From assembly GCA_030386875.1 (NCBI GenBank), contig CM059579.1, forward strand, positions 93,382,383 through 93,446,382: a stretch of DNA of 64,000 nt. The letters are read 5' to 3'. This DNA comes from Morinoia aosen. Its lineage: Eukaryota > Arthropoda > Malacostraca > Amphipoda > Talitridae. The position numbers and the translations under genes were made by a program. The notes under the pieces are model-generated. The model was not told where the DNA came from and made no database searches. It saw only the letters and a program-made list of their open reading frames with translations. Within the stretch, counting starts at the first letter, position 1. Each line of letters opens with the position of its first letter. Below, piece by piece: positions 22,250-32,342 of this stretch.

Positions 22250-22301
22250 TTTTACAGCACTGATGATAAAATCAGAGATTCCGAAACGTTTGCCATTAAA
22301 A
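22250..22301 (+). ncRNA. Hammerhead ribozyme motif, degenerate second copy
   Basis: The plus strand repeats TTTTACAGCA, CTGATGA (22,260-22,266), GAAAC (22,283-22,287) and TGCCATTAAAA. Stem II is weakened to AATC/GATT plus mismatches, so folding should be poorer than in the 20,965-21,016 copy. It lies in the inverted terminal copy of the PLE. Confidence 0.7.
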
Positions 22302-22382
22302 AACTTTCCATTTTATATTGGTTCTTCTTTTCATTTTACGAATAATTTAAGTTTTTGAAAATCGTTTAAAAACCACTTTACA

Positions 22383-22655
22383 GTGATCGATTTACTGAAA
22401 GAGGCTGAAAAACTATTTGTTCGAAGGAAAAGTTTTAAAAACAGCAATGGTGATCTTCTTCATTTCTCAATACCTACTGTGAAGGAACGCGTTTTCATAA
22501 CATCACCTCCACCATTAATGATTCTTCGACAACGAGTTGAAGTGTTTCAAGAACTAAAAGAAAACGGTGAAATGATCCGCAAAACTCTTCGTTTAATGGT
22601 GGCTAGAAGTAATGCTTGCCTCGAGAGAAATGGTGGGTATGTCGAAGGATACTAA
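22383..22655 (+). pseudogene. mariner-family transposase C-terminal fragment
   Basis: A frame ending RQRVEVFQELKENGEMI, R-TLRLMVARSNACLERNGG and YVEGY. An R-x6-C-x-E-x-NGG-x-(F/Y)-x-E ending is typical of Tc1/mariner transposases in the group with CCGGGTG-type ends. The N-terminal DNA-binding and DDE regions are absent. Confidence 0.6.
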
Positions 22656-23028
22656 ATTAATTTTTTATTTAAACTTTATTTAATGTATTGATTTGTTACT
22701 CTTTTAAGTTTTTGTTTGTTCGGTTTTTTGGAAAGTGCAAAATAAGGAAGAATATCAATAATGTTTTAAAATGTTTTCCTTCGAAAAATTAGTTTTTCTA
22801 TCCGTTTCAGTTAATCGATCAATGTTAAGTTGTTATCAAACGATTTTTGAAAACATAAATTATTCGAAAATAAAATAAAATTTACTACATTCTGAAAAAA
22901 TGAAAATTGAAATATGTAAATTTAAAGCGGAAATATAATCAATTGAAACTCAATGACATTTTTGTGGGACACCCGGTATAATGACTGAAATTAGTGCGTA
23001 AATAGTATGGGATTACTTTTACACATCG

Positions 23029-23660
23029 GTGAAGAGTGTAGAAATTGAAGTGTGCACCATTTGTGAAGCAAATATACGACGAGGAGCGGCTGGTGCATCT
23101 CAGAAAACTTTCTCTATTAAATATTTATGGGGCCATCTAAAATCGACACAAAATGATCAATTCCTGGAAGCTGAAGAAAAACCAAACAACGAAAAATCAT
23201 TGAAAAATAGAAAAAATGAACAAGAAGAAAAACTAAATGTCCATGTATTGAAAACAACCAAAGACAGTTTAGGGTGCAGCAGTGACAAAACTGCCGATTG
23301 TAGCAAGTCGTCTTCGTCTACTGGCAAACAGCTGACTTTAAAAGAAACATTTACTCTATCTAAAAACTGGGAGCCAAATAATACTGACCAAATACAATAG
23401 AGAGAAATTGTTAATTGAATAAGAAGTTTCAAGTTCCATCAGAGAAGGTAATTACAACAAGACTAATTCCGGACCGCAGTATCCAAATTCAGTTAGCTAT
23501 TTGAGAGGAAATACAAAAGTAAATTAACGAAAATAGCGTCTTCTCAATAACTGCTGATATTAGGACCTCTCCAAGTCAAGATTCTTTCATGTCAATAACT
23601 GCGCACTGGATTATAAATATACTGGATGGTAGCATAGATACTGCGTTTTCTTCTCAGTGA
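23029..23660 (+). pseudogene. hAT transposase with BED zinc finger, decayed
   Basis: An N-terminal segment CTICEANIRRG...KTFSIKYLWGHLKSTQ fits a BED finger (C-x2-C ... H). A charged linker follows, then TLKETFTLS and a stop at 23,398. Further on, in broken frames near 23,530-23,630, ITADIRTSPSQDSFMSITAH-W matches the T-x-D-x-WTS...Y-x-s-ITAHWI region of hAT transposases. Multiple stops show it is dead. The dimerisation region was not found. Confidence 0.75.
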
Positions 23661-23774
23661 CTGCATGTTCTTCAGGATTGCAATGAAATCGCAAATCTCT
23701 TTAGAAATCGTTTTAAATTTGTTTAAAAGACACGTGAATTTTTCACGTGCGAGTAGCCAGGCACACTACCCTGT

Positions 23775-25140
23775 ATCCACTTCAAATTATTAATCCAAGT
23801 CAAGTTCAAATTAATCCAAGTCAAGCTCAAATTTACCCAAATCAACTTCCATTTAATCAAAGTCAAGTTCAAATTAGTCCAAGTCAAGTTCAAATTAATC
23901 CAAGTCAAGTTTAAATTAATCCAAATCAAGTTCAAATTAATTCAGCCCCGTGTTGAATTAATAATCGACATAAATCCCTCGTTAATTTGAGCGTTTCTTG
24001 TATTAAAAATGTATCTGTTGGATGTGATGAGCAAGAAAAACGTTTTTCCCTTCAGCAAGGAATACATAAAATTTCTGCAGTATTAAAACCAGCTGTCGTA
24101 AAATTTGCTAAGTATCCAACATCAAGAGGCAGAGAGTGATTCAGATCTTTCAGCGGAGTAACAGTTAGAAGTCAATCATAAAAACTTCGTATTATACTAC
24201 ACATTAAAGTTGTTTTATAATTCTAAAATTAATGGCAGTATGCATTCAAATAATTATGTTCAAAGGTACTTTTATGTTACAGATACACATAGTATCGAGG
24301 ATTTATTTACACTCATTTAAAGATTTACGTGCCTGAAATTCCACTTTATCACATTTACGAAATCATATGTGCATACAAATTACAAATGATTGCCACTGGA
24401 CGATGTGTAGATTTAACCTTTACAAGAAATGAGCAAATGCGATTCATTGAGTACTTATGTACGATACCATTTGATTACAATTTATGTGAGTACATTACTA
24501 CACAGATACAATCCTACAATAGCAATAAAAATTGTGCCATCCCTTCAAATGAATAGGCCTATGCAAATATATCATATCGATCAATGAAAAAAATTGAAAC
24601 TTGTTTTTACAAAAATCCTTTGAACCAGCAAAAACAGACTTCGTTGCTATATTTCTTTCAAAGGTTAAATCTACATATCATCCAATGGTAATCTTTCGTA
24701 GTTGCATGCATATATGACTTTATATATGTGATAAAACGAAATTTCACGCATATAAATCTCTAAATGAGTAATTAAATCCTCGATACTACTATGTGTATGG
24801 GCATGTGTAACATAAAATTATCTTTGAACATTAATATTTGAATGGATGCACATTGTCATTATTGTAGAATTGAAAAACTACTTTAATGTATAGTTAATAC
24901 GAAGTTTTCATAATTGATTTATATATGTTACTCCGCTCAAAGATCTGAATCACACTCTGCCTCCTGATGCTGGAGACTTAGCAAGTTTAATTTGAACTTG
25001 ACATGCCTTAATTTGAACTTGACTCGGATTAATTTGAACTTGACTCGGATTAATTTGAACTTGACTCGGATTAATTTGAATCTGACTTGAATTAAATTGA
25101 ACTTGTTTTGGATTAAATTGACCTTGACTCGAATTATTTT
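23775..25140. repeat. Internal inverted structure with 20-21 bp repeats
   Basis: AATTAATCCAAGTCAAGTTC-type units at 23,775-23,945 reappear inverted (GAACTTGACTCGGATTAATT) at 24,995-25,140. Further inverted matches join about 24,113-24,440 with 24,660-24,985. Together they form an imperfect foldback of about 1.37 kb. No gene is recognised in it. Confidence 0.75.
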
Positions 25141-25194
25141 GAGGTGAAAAATGTATAGTAAAAAACTAAAAACCCCGGCGAAAACCCCGGTTCA

Positions 25195-25315
25195 GGGCAC
25201 TATTTTGCCGGGGCCGGGGCCGGGGCCGGGGTCTGCAAAAATTGTCGGGGCTTGCCGGGGCCGGGGGCGGGGTCAGCCAAAATGGCCGGGGTTGGCCGGG
25301 GCCGGGGCCCCGGTC
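25195..25315. repeat. GGGGCC tandem blocks, right hAT end
   Basis: Contains four consecutive CCGGGG units at about 25,208-25,232 and further GGCCGGGG blocks to 25,313. The run of G4 tracts is a strong quadruplex candidate by eye. Confidence 0.85.
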
Positions 25316-25463
25316 GGTCCATAGTGGCAGAACCGGAGTCCAACGGTCTATAGACATGTCTGTAAACGGTCTATAGACATGTCTGTAGACGGTCTATAGA
25401 CATGTCTGTAGACGGTCTATAGACACATTGCGCATCATGTCTACAAGTAAGTACGCGCCTTAA

Positions 25464-27273
25464 CACTACAGTTTTTATCTTCACCTCTATTTACCAGCTG
25501 CTCAGTCAGGTGATAATCACCAAGATGCTCAGTGAAGGCCAAGTTCAGGCGGCATTACACGGCCACAATCTTGACTTCCTCTGGTGTCATCGCTTGCAAG
25601 GCCGGGAAAGGGACACCCCGATGAGACGAAAAATTAAAATGAGATAAACCCGTTTAGTTGTCCGTGCATTAATCGGACCAGCTAATTAGATTAGCTTCAA
25701 TAAGCCATAAAGGTCTAGTGTAAAATTAAGTGATTTCAATTAGTTTAATGCTTAATTGAAAGTTTTGACTTAGAAGTAACGAAATGCTTTGTTACTGCCA
25801 GTTAACGCATACCATATTTTTCATGTGAAGTAATTTCTTTCCTATCAGAATGAGGCCACTTTTCTCACCTGTTTCTTTTCTCTTTGTTTTTATCATCACC
25901 TTCCTAATTTGAATTCTACCTTTGGTACGTTTCATTGTCTACACCTTGATTCGTTTCTAACAAACCCAGCAGCTAAATGAAATTTTAAAGCTTTCACTGT
26001 AGAGTTTTCGTGAAGATTATGCTGCTGCCAGCATTGCCTCGTGCCTCATAAGGTAAGTAGTCAGCGTATTGACGTCAAGAAGGATCAAGCGAACCAAACT
26101 GACAAACAATGGGACTACATTTTCGTAACTGCCATGTTCACAGACATCGTGTTAGCATGAATGTATTGGAGCTTGAGCGTGAAAATTGATTATTATATGC
26201 GTTTGGTACCTGATTCGTGTTTAACAACAGAGGACTTGGGGGGAAAACCCAAGAATTGGCCACTTTGCTCGTTTCTGTGACCACATTCTGTGTATTCCAT
26301 TCTTACAGTCTAAGTCATTGCTCGTACTGACCGTTCAGAGAACAGAGTATGTGTAGATTTCCATCCTGGTTCTGCATCACTTATTTCCATTTATAAAGCG
26401 CTTATACAGGTGAGGCAACTTTCCACGGACCCTTACCATGAGCTCGTAACTTTTTATGAATGTTTAATTTTATTAATTATATCTACGCAATAAACGACAA
26501 CGGATATCCGTTATTTTCCCAGAACTATTAACCAGCCATCAAATCTCGGTTATATTTTTCGATAAAAAAAAAAAAAGTTTACAAATACGCTAAACAAAAT
26601 ACCTAGGTGTTCTCGTGCACCAATTCAATGAGAGCTCATTACGCAAATTAACTCCTAACCTGGCGCAAAGAACGACGGGTTGCCACAAAACTCAATTGCA
26701 ACAAAGTTCGCACAGGCCAGGAAAGAAATAGAAACAAAACTTTTCCTTTTATTTCAATTGTTTACCACTTAACCTTTTAACGTCAGCATTTTTCTACTCA
26801 TATCATCGTCATTATAACCACCATCATTAGACTTACTCTGGCATCAGGTAGTGACCGACATTAGAATGAGGAAGGAACGGCCACTCGACAGTGAACCGTA
26901 GAGAACACGCTAGACAACAAATTTAATTAGAAATACAGTATATTGAGGCCACTTGCAAAAGTGGACTAAGTCCGCCGAGCCGTTGAAGGGCTAACAAACG
27001 CGGCAATTCTCATTCAAAACAAAAACCCGTTTGTCAATAACCAAAATACTGGAACTGTGCGCAATGCGCACCCTAAAACTCCACACAGAGTTTTGACCAC
27101 AACTGTACGCCCTGATTTCACCAACCTTCCTTCAACCGCCTCGCCATTTGCCAAGATTTACTACAATGACTGTACAGCATCCTTTCTCGTTAGAAGTTCC
27201 GAAGGCGAACTGGGCACTGCGTTCACAGCAGTCACTGCACCAGCATTCGATCCGTGTAGCTGCGAACCCACCC
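25464..27273. other. Unit segment, middle copy, no recognisable gene
   Basis: Inverted counterpart of 4,744-6,115, 3,011-3,164 and 1,615-1,857, without the insertions seen there. A frame at 27,057-27,353 runs across the junction with the TTAA-flanked element and is judged a chance frame. Confidence 0.6.
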
Positions 27274-27277
27274 TTAA

Positions 27278-28684
27278 GGGAACCATGTCCACCGGTCGGC
27301 AAAAACTTGATTTTCCATCCGTAGATTTTGTTCTATCGGACTTACGTGTATGAAAATTTGCAGGCTACTAGATCTCCAGATTCCCAACAACTTTTCATCA
27401 ACAAGTTTTTTCGCATTGGGACATAGAAATGAGTTATTCATGATGAATAAATAAACATATATGTATAATATATACGTTATAATGGGGCCGAAATATAGAA
27501 AGCTAGAGCAATGCGGTTTGTTGCATGCGAAAGTACAACGTATTCTCCAAAAATGCTGCTGACCGGTTTTTGTATTTGAATTTATCCTGAATTTATAGAA
27601 TTTTTTTTGAAAAAGCTATAATCAGAGTTTAAAATTAGGGTAAAAAGTCCACAGAAAAAATTTCACGTAAAAATTTTTGAAAATCATGTGAACAGCAATT
27701 GTAGATTACACCCGTGACTTCCAAATGCAGCAAACCACATTGCTCTAGCTGTGTAAACTTCGGCCCCGTTATGACGAATGTATTGGAAGTCGTGATTGTT
27801 CAATATCGACGATTTAAGAAAAATAATGCTTCACCTCCTACAGTTTTTGAGCTTCAGTGATGATTTTAATATCATTGAATGCAGAAAAACAAGGGCTTCA
27901 CAATGCATTAGGAAGTTTTTCAAAATTCATTCTTGTTTCAAAATTATGACGTCATAAATTTGTGTTTTCTTGAGAATATATTTTTTTTTCTTTTTTTTTT
28001 GCATCCAATGATACCAAAATCATAACTGTAGCTCAAAAACTATCAGAAGAAGCATTTAGAACCCCCCCCCCCCCCCAAAATGCCGTTTTCCATGATTTCC
28101 CATTTTCTTTTCCAAGAAAATCGCATTATGTCATCAATGATAAATGATTCTAAATTGCATTTCCTATCGGTATACCAAATTTCATTGCTCTAAATTCAAT
28201 AATAAAAAAAATATTCGGAAGGAGGATGCTTACCTTAAGGAATATGAATGATGAAATATATATATAAAAAAAATAATTAAAATTGAGAGTTTAAGAATTT
28301 TTTTTTAATGTCCACGTTATTCTGCATCCAATGACACCAAAATCATTACTGTAGCTCAAAAACTGTAGGAGAGGAAGCATTTAGAAAACCCCCAAAAATG
28401 TCGGTTCCTATGATTTCCCATTTTCTTTTGAAGAAAATCGCATTTTGTCATGAATGATAAATGATTCGAAATTGTTTCCTCATCAGTATACCAAATTTCA
28501 TTGCTCAAGGATCAAAAATGAAAAAAAAGGTCCGTAAGGGTGATGCTCTCCCCCTCCCGGGGGGGGATGCCAGCTCTGGGATACGTTCCTGATATTATTA
28601 GACATTTGGGGACATATCTCAAACTCATTTAAAGCAATAAAAGAAAATCGGGAGAGGACTGCAGATGCCCCCAGCATGGTTCCC
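27278..28684. mobile_element. TTAA-flanked non-autonomous element (Kolobok- or piggyBac-like)
   Basis: Ends GGGAACCATG and CATGGTTCCC lie between TTAA duplications (27,274-27,277 and 28,685-28,688). The left unit copy has the empty TTAA site. The interior is AT-rich and non-coding, and holds a diverged tandem duplication of about 330 bp (27,990-28,240 with 28,320-28,530) and a 15-C tract at 28,062-28,076. TTAA targeting is shared by piggyBac and Kolobok; the G-starting end differs from the CCC start of the piggyBac at 55,961. Confidence 0.75.
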
Positions 28685-29077
28685 TTAAAATATCCAGTTA
28701 AGCTTGAAGATGTCCGCACAGGCGAAACACGATTCGCAGTTATAATGACGTTACTCAAAGAGACATCTGTGAGTAGAAGGTACATTTCACGAATGGTGAA
28801 GCAATCATGATATGAAAAGAGACTAATAGAACTAGGAGAAACTGAGGACATGTTTGAGTCGGCCTAATAAAGAAATTCGTAAAATTTTAGGTCAATTTGT
28901 AAAACTTAGATGTCCTCAACGAAAGGATTTGCAAAGAGATACCTCGTAAAAGGGTAGAGGAATTTCAAATTTAAAATCTTCATTTTTTTCCCATTCTGAG
29001 TGTGTTTGGGCTACAGGCAAACTTCAGAGCGTTCATAGATACGAATGCTTCCAACGGATCGAACGTAACCATGAAAC

Positions 29078-29390
29078 AAATTATGGAATCCCTCTCCAGG
29101 TCTGGTTGCTGGAAGCGCGTTAACAACGAGCCCAGGAACGGCACGTGATAATGCTGCAATAATGAGAGTCGCGAAAAGATCTCACCAAATCCAGGCAGCC
29201 TAAAATGTAATGAAGATTGAATTTTTTTCACTCACGAGAACGATAATATTGAGTGCGCTAAGTGCTTGATTTCAAGGGTTGAAGAGTCCGAGTTTGGTTT
29301 AGAAGGCGCTACTCCAGAGTCGCGTGTTTGAGGGTGGGTTCGCCACGCCAGAGTCGCGTGTTATAGTAGGAAGAAGAGATAAGAAATTAG
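29078..29390. other. No gene seen
   Basis: Sequence beyond the matched end of the middle unit copy. It may be more of the unit, since the left copy starts at the window edge. Nothing recognisable. Confidence 0.4.
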
Positions 29391-29394
29391 ACTA

Positions 29395-29530
29395 GTTGAG
29401 TACCAAATCAGCAAAGGAATATAGTTTACCGCTAGTCCCAAAAAATGAGAAACAATAAACGATAAATTCAAATACGACTTTGGTAAAAATTATAAAATTT
29501 GCAAGGCTGCAATAGTCACAATAGCCCGCT
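29395..29530. mobile_element. hAT fragment
   Basis: Matches the inner end region of the nested hAT family (compare 8,085-8,200 and 51,255-51,320): ACCGCTAGTCCCAAAAAATG, then the AACGATAAATTCAAA and ACGACTTTGGTAAAAATT sequences. It lacks terminal repeats and abuts the kinesin-like pieces. Confidence 0.65.
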
Positions 29531-29624
29531 GTTTGAGCCAGCCTTCCTTCCCTTCTCCCCATCCCTTCACACTCGTAACTTCGACGCAAGCGAGTGAGTG
29601 AGAAAGGTGAAGAGGCAGCTCACC

Positions 29625-29759
29625 TTGAGGTTGGTGACGTGAGTGTGCGGAGATTTGGGGTCTGAATTTGATTTCGTATGTCAGGTACATGGCCTCCTCG
29701 GGTGCCGCCAACAGGTCTTTGATCTATTCATTGTATATCTCCAGGAAGCTCGCTTCAAT
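29625..29759 (-). pseudogene. Kinesin-14 motor exon, broken duplicate
   Basis: The minus strand reads IEASFLEIYNE, a TAG stop, IKDLLAAPEEAMYLTYEIKF, then loses frame through a 2-bp deletion relative to 30,708-30,860. It ends at the same donor site (CTCAAG followed by GTGAGC). Intron sequence next to the donor is also shared, so this is a DNA-level duplicate rather than a retrocopy. FLEIYNE...DLL is the kinesin motor strand region before switch I, most like the C-terminal-motor ncd/KIFC1 type. Confidence 0.8.
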
Positions 29760-29795
29760 CTATATAAACATACAGCAGCCCTAGAGACCACCCAC

Positions 29796-30029
29796 CTTCT
29801 GGCCGAGCGTCATGATGACGTCGCCGAGGTTGCTGAGGCTTTTGTTCAGGTCACTCACTGCAATCTAATGGCATGGGAGCCAGAGAGCACCATTCTGAAG
29901 GTTGAATGCGACCTGGAACTTGCTTCGTTCCTGCTGGTGGCCGCCACCGCCCGGTGCTGCTGGGCTGCGCCCAGCAGCGTGTAAATCTCGTTGCGCTCCC
30001 TCACGCCCACAACCTCGATGGATAAATCA
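29796..30029 (-). pseudogene. Kinesin-14 switch I and relay pieces, fused by deletion
   Basis: The minus strand reads VVGVRERNEIYTLLGAAQQ, RAVAATSRNEASSRSHSTF, RMVLSGSH, then a stop. In another frame directly after comes LNKSLSNLGDVIMTLGQK, ending at a good donor (AAG then GTGGGT, 29,791-29,796). NEASSRSH is the switch I motif and LNKSLSNLG the following helix of kinesin motors. The DLAGSE (switch II) segment that should separate them is absent and no intron fits between them, so a deletion has joined two coding pieces. Confidence 0.82.
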
Positions 30030-30707
30030 CATTAGTTAAATTCAAAATCCCTCACCACAACAAAGGTGTTGCAAAGAGAGGAAAGATGAAGGCACCATTG
30101 TGTGTGGAGATGAGGGGCCGCAGAATATATGCGTGACTTGTATTGCCACGCATGATTTCCAGGGCAAAGAAACCTCAAGTTTAGATGGTTCTAAAACCAA
30201 AATATTTCAATAAATTGATAATATTTTATGTTCTCTCTAACTATAACTTAAGACAAACTGCCCATCATCTAGAACAGATGATGAAAACAGGAAGACGAAA
30301 CATTGTGTCGTGAAATACGAATTTATAAACAAAACTTCCGCTTATGCCACTCGTAACTTGAAAAACTTTTTGAACATCATTCAAAAGATAACCAAAATAT
30401 TAAATTAGTAGCAATATTCCGTGAAGTTTAAGATTGCTTTTGCAGAAGCAACCTAGCCTGTTCTTGAAGAAGCAACCAAGGAAGAGGCTCGCTTCAAGAC
30501 TGTCAAAATCGTTCAATAGAGGACATCAAAACCTGAAATTTGAAGCAAGCATGAACAGATTTGTGGAATCGTTCAGAAGGTAATAAACAATGATGTTGCA
30601 GCCACATTCCGTGGCTTATTATCATTTCCTTCAATATATATTTCCAGATGAAGTTATGTAGAACAACGCAAGCGAGTGAATGAGTGGGAAAGAAAGAGGC
30701 AGCTCAC
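30030..30707. other. Between kinesin pieces, nothing recognised
   Basis: AT-rich, presumably intron or spacer. No exon-like motif was found on either strand. Confidence 0.5.
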
Positions 30708-30860
30708 CTTGAGTTTGGTGAAGCGAGTGTGCGGAGTTTTGGGGTCCGTGAACTTGATTTCGTAAGTCAGGTACATGGCCTCCTCGGGTGCCGCCAACGG
30801 GTCTTTGACCGATTCATTGTATATTTCCAGGCAGCGCGCCTTCATCTGGAACTCCCAGCC
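30708..30860 (-). CDS. Kinesin-14 (ncd/KIFC1-like) motor exon
   Basis: A clean 51-codon exon on minus: GWEFQMKARCLEIYNESVKD, PLAAPEEAMYLTYEIKF and TDPKTPHTRFTKLK, bounded by a CAG acceptor and a CTCAAG/GTGAGC donor. GWE-x2-(M/I)KA-x2-LEIYNE followed by a D-x-L loop is the segment before switch I in C-terminal-motor kinesins, which bind microtubules and move to the minus end in spindles. No P-loop exon is found upstream in the window. It may be a genuine exon of a split gene or a surviving piece of the pseudogene next to it. The second L of the usual DLL is preceded by P here. Confidence 0.65.
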
Positions 30861-32206
30861 CTGCTCGCACGACAAGCCGAGTGAATATCTACTCAAAATT
30901 ATCCCCTGCTCGCATGACCTGCCTAGTGAAAAGCTACTCAAATTTTCCTTCACACATTTTTATTCCTTATATTTTTTAGCTTACAATTTAATACACGTGA
31001 CGACCATCTTTCTTCTGACGTTAAGCAATATAGCTAATCTATCTTTTGCAGTGCAACTTAAACCCGTTGTGAACCTTCTTAGTGAGCTACATCTTCATAG
31101 AGTTTCAAGGCGATTTTTGAGGCGAAATTTGCTTGACAGTGACTATTGGCAGAACTAAGTCCCCGATGCATAGGTATTTGGTGATGACTACGCCGGTACA
31201 GCCGTTCAGTTGTGTGTTGGGCTTACATTTTCTTGATAGCTTCAAACTAGCGTTGAATGCATCAAATAGGACTCAGAAGAAAGGAAGTATCGAAGATCGT
31301 ACAAGAATTTACGGTTAGCTGTATTTTAAAAGGAAATGCTGCAAATCTAATTGCCCTACTTCGCTTTTAATTGCCATCAAAAACTGTTTTCATCAGGATT
31401 GTACTTGAGACCACTTCAGCACCGTTGGTACGCAATGTTAGCGAATAAATTTCCCCCACGTTGCCCATTAGGATGAAAACAAGATATAAAATATTCGAAT
31501 TATACAAAAATATTTACAGCTTCAATTCTCATCGCACTGCTCGGCAATCTTTATCTGTCTTTTCGTCCGTTGTGCGTCTAACTTATGCTCGCTACTTAAT
31601 CTCCAACGCACATTACAGTAGATTGAACTGAGAGTAAACCACCATCTTCGGCCAATCTATCCCTTATTATACTTTGAAATGAGCAAGCAACACCAGTGTG
31701 CATTTTATTGAGCATTCACCACGCTCACCTTCCCATGTTATACTCCAAATGACACACCCACCGTCTCTCGCTATACGCCACCTGTCAGAACCACCTTGAT
31801 ATGCCCTACTCCACACGCCACAAGTACCACCACACCCACCTTGCCCCGCAGAACAGAGCCATTCTGTTTGGAAGTAACGGTCACAGAGATAACGATAAGG
31901 TGGTGCGACCGTGATGACTCAGCGTTCTTGTTGGTGGCGACCGTGTGGCGGTTGCTTAGGCCCTCCTGTGGGTAATGGAGACAATGAGCACCGTTCGAAA
32001 TGCGATTAACTCTTTAAAGTTTAAATTGCACTCCTGGGGCATCATCTGTACCTAGGAATTCAAAATTGGAGAGCCAGGGACAAAATTAGCCTTAGTATAA
32101 GAGTTAGCCTTAGTGAGAAGATTAGATGGTCAGGATGAGAACGACAACGAGTGTGGAGATCGGCCAGTAAGGGGAGCAGCGGACCTGACCTCGATGTTCT
32201 AGGCAC
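30861..32206. other. Spacer, nothing recognised except duplicated acceptor
   Basis: A roughly 45-bp tandem duplication at about 30,861-30,950 repeats the 3' splice region of the kinesin exon (GCGAGCAG). The rest, to 32,206, has no recognisable gene. Confidence 0.5.
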
Positions 32207-32342
32207 CCCTGAGGAAGTCGACGAGCCTGTCGTTGTAGAGCTCGAACATGTGGCAGTGTACATGCACCTTCTGCCGCGACCGGCCCTCCTTCGCCAGCTC
32301 GAAGAGGCGGTTGAACGCGCGAGGTGCAATACCGGCTGCCCT
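32207..32342 (-). CDS. Second kinesin motor exon, KCBP-like
   Basis: The minus strand reads RAAGIAPRAFNRLFELAKEG, then RSRQKVHVHCHMFELYNDRL and VDFLRG. It is preceded by a pyrimidine-rich acceptor (CCCACGCACAG). G-I-x-PRA-x2-LF followed by FELYND-x-LVDFL matches the kinesin motor region. It covers the same strand as the LEIYNE exon at 30,708-30,860, so the two cannot belong to one motor. The wording is closest to calmodulin-binding (KCBP-type) kinesin-14 as I recall it; confidence in the subfamily is low. The donor is weak and a TAG follows within 10 bases. Confidence 0.55.

Larger units (their letters stand above)
20888..22339 (-). mobile_element. Penelope-like retroelement (PLE), truncated
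   Basis: An 11-bp duplication GAATAATTTAA lies at 20,877-20,887 and 22,340-22,350. Inverted copies of about 110 bp lie at the two ends (20,925-21,035 and 22,225-22,340), each with a hammerhead ribozyme motif; inverted terminal copies with 5' truncation are known for this class. The coding remnant on minus is the C-terminal RT region and a GIY-YIG endonuclease. CA-rich microsatellite sequence lies at 21,224-21,266 downstream of the coding end. Confidence 0.87.
20767..22976 (+). mobile_element. Tc1/mariner-type element nested in hAT
   Basis: Ends CCGGGTGTTCCACAAAAATG and, from the right, CCGGGTGTCCCACAAAAATG are flanked by TA dinucleotides (20,765-20,766 and 22,977-22,978). Without its Penelope-like insert it would be about 750 bp, so it is an internally deleted copy. 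The end of a transposase frame remains at 22,383-22,655. Confidence 0.85.
20480..25323 (+). mobile_element. hAT transposon with GC-rich ends
   Basis: An 8-bp duplication GTGGCAGA lies at 20,472-20,479 and 25,324-25,331. Inner ends share a GACCGACCGGGG terminal repeat. Left and right unit copies read through the site. Tandem GGCCGGGG blocks lie at 20,510-20,600 and 25,195-25,315. The interior has a decayed BED-finger transposase (23,029-23,660), a 1.4 kb internal inverted structure, and a nested mariner that itself contains a Penelope-like element. Total length is 4.84 kb, of which 2.2 kb is the nested insert. Confidence 0.88.
18990..29077 (-). repeat. Middle, truncated, inverted copy of the large unit
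   Basis: Read on the minus strand this matches the left copy from about position 7,690 back to position 1. It begins inside the hAT nested in the Harbinger element, joins the end of the left copy at 18,975-18,990, and lacks the minisatellite part of the unit. Its private insertions are the hAT at 20,480-25,323 and the TTAA-flanked element at 27,278-28,684. It lacks the left copy's insertions at 444-1,605, 1,858-3,010 and 3,168-4,740, whose empty target sites are visible here. Confidence 0.85.

Noticed and set aside
28498-28851. 117-codon minus frame
   Set aside because: It crosses the boundary of the TTAA-flanked element and unit sequence, so it is a chance chimera.
29643-29984. 113-codon plus frame with hydrophobic segments
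   Set aside because: It is antisense to kinesin motifs NEASSRSH, LNKSLSNLG and LEIYNE on the minus strand.
30708-32342. Single kinesin gene model joining all exon pieces
   Set aside because: Two pieces encode the same motor strand (LEIYNE and FELYND), and another lacks switch II, so they cannot form one motor.
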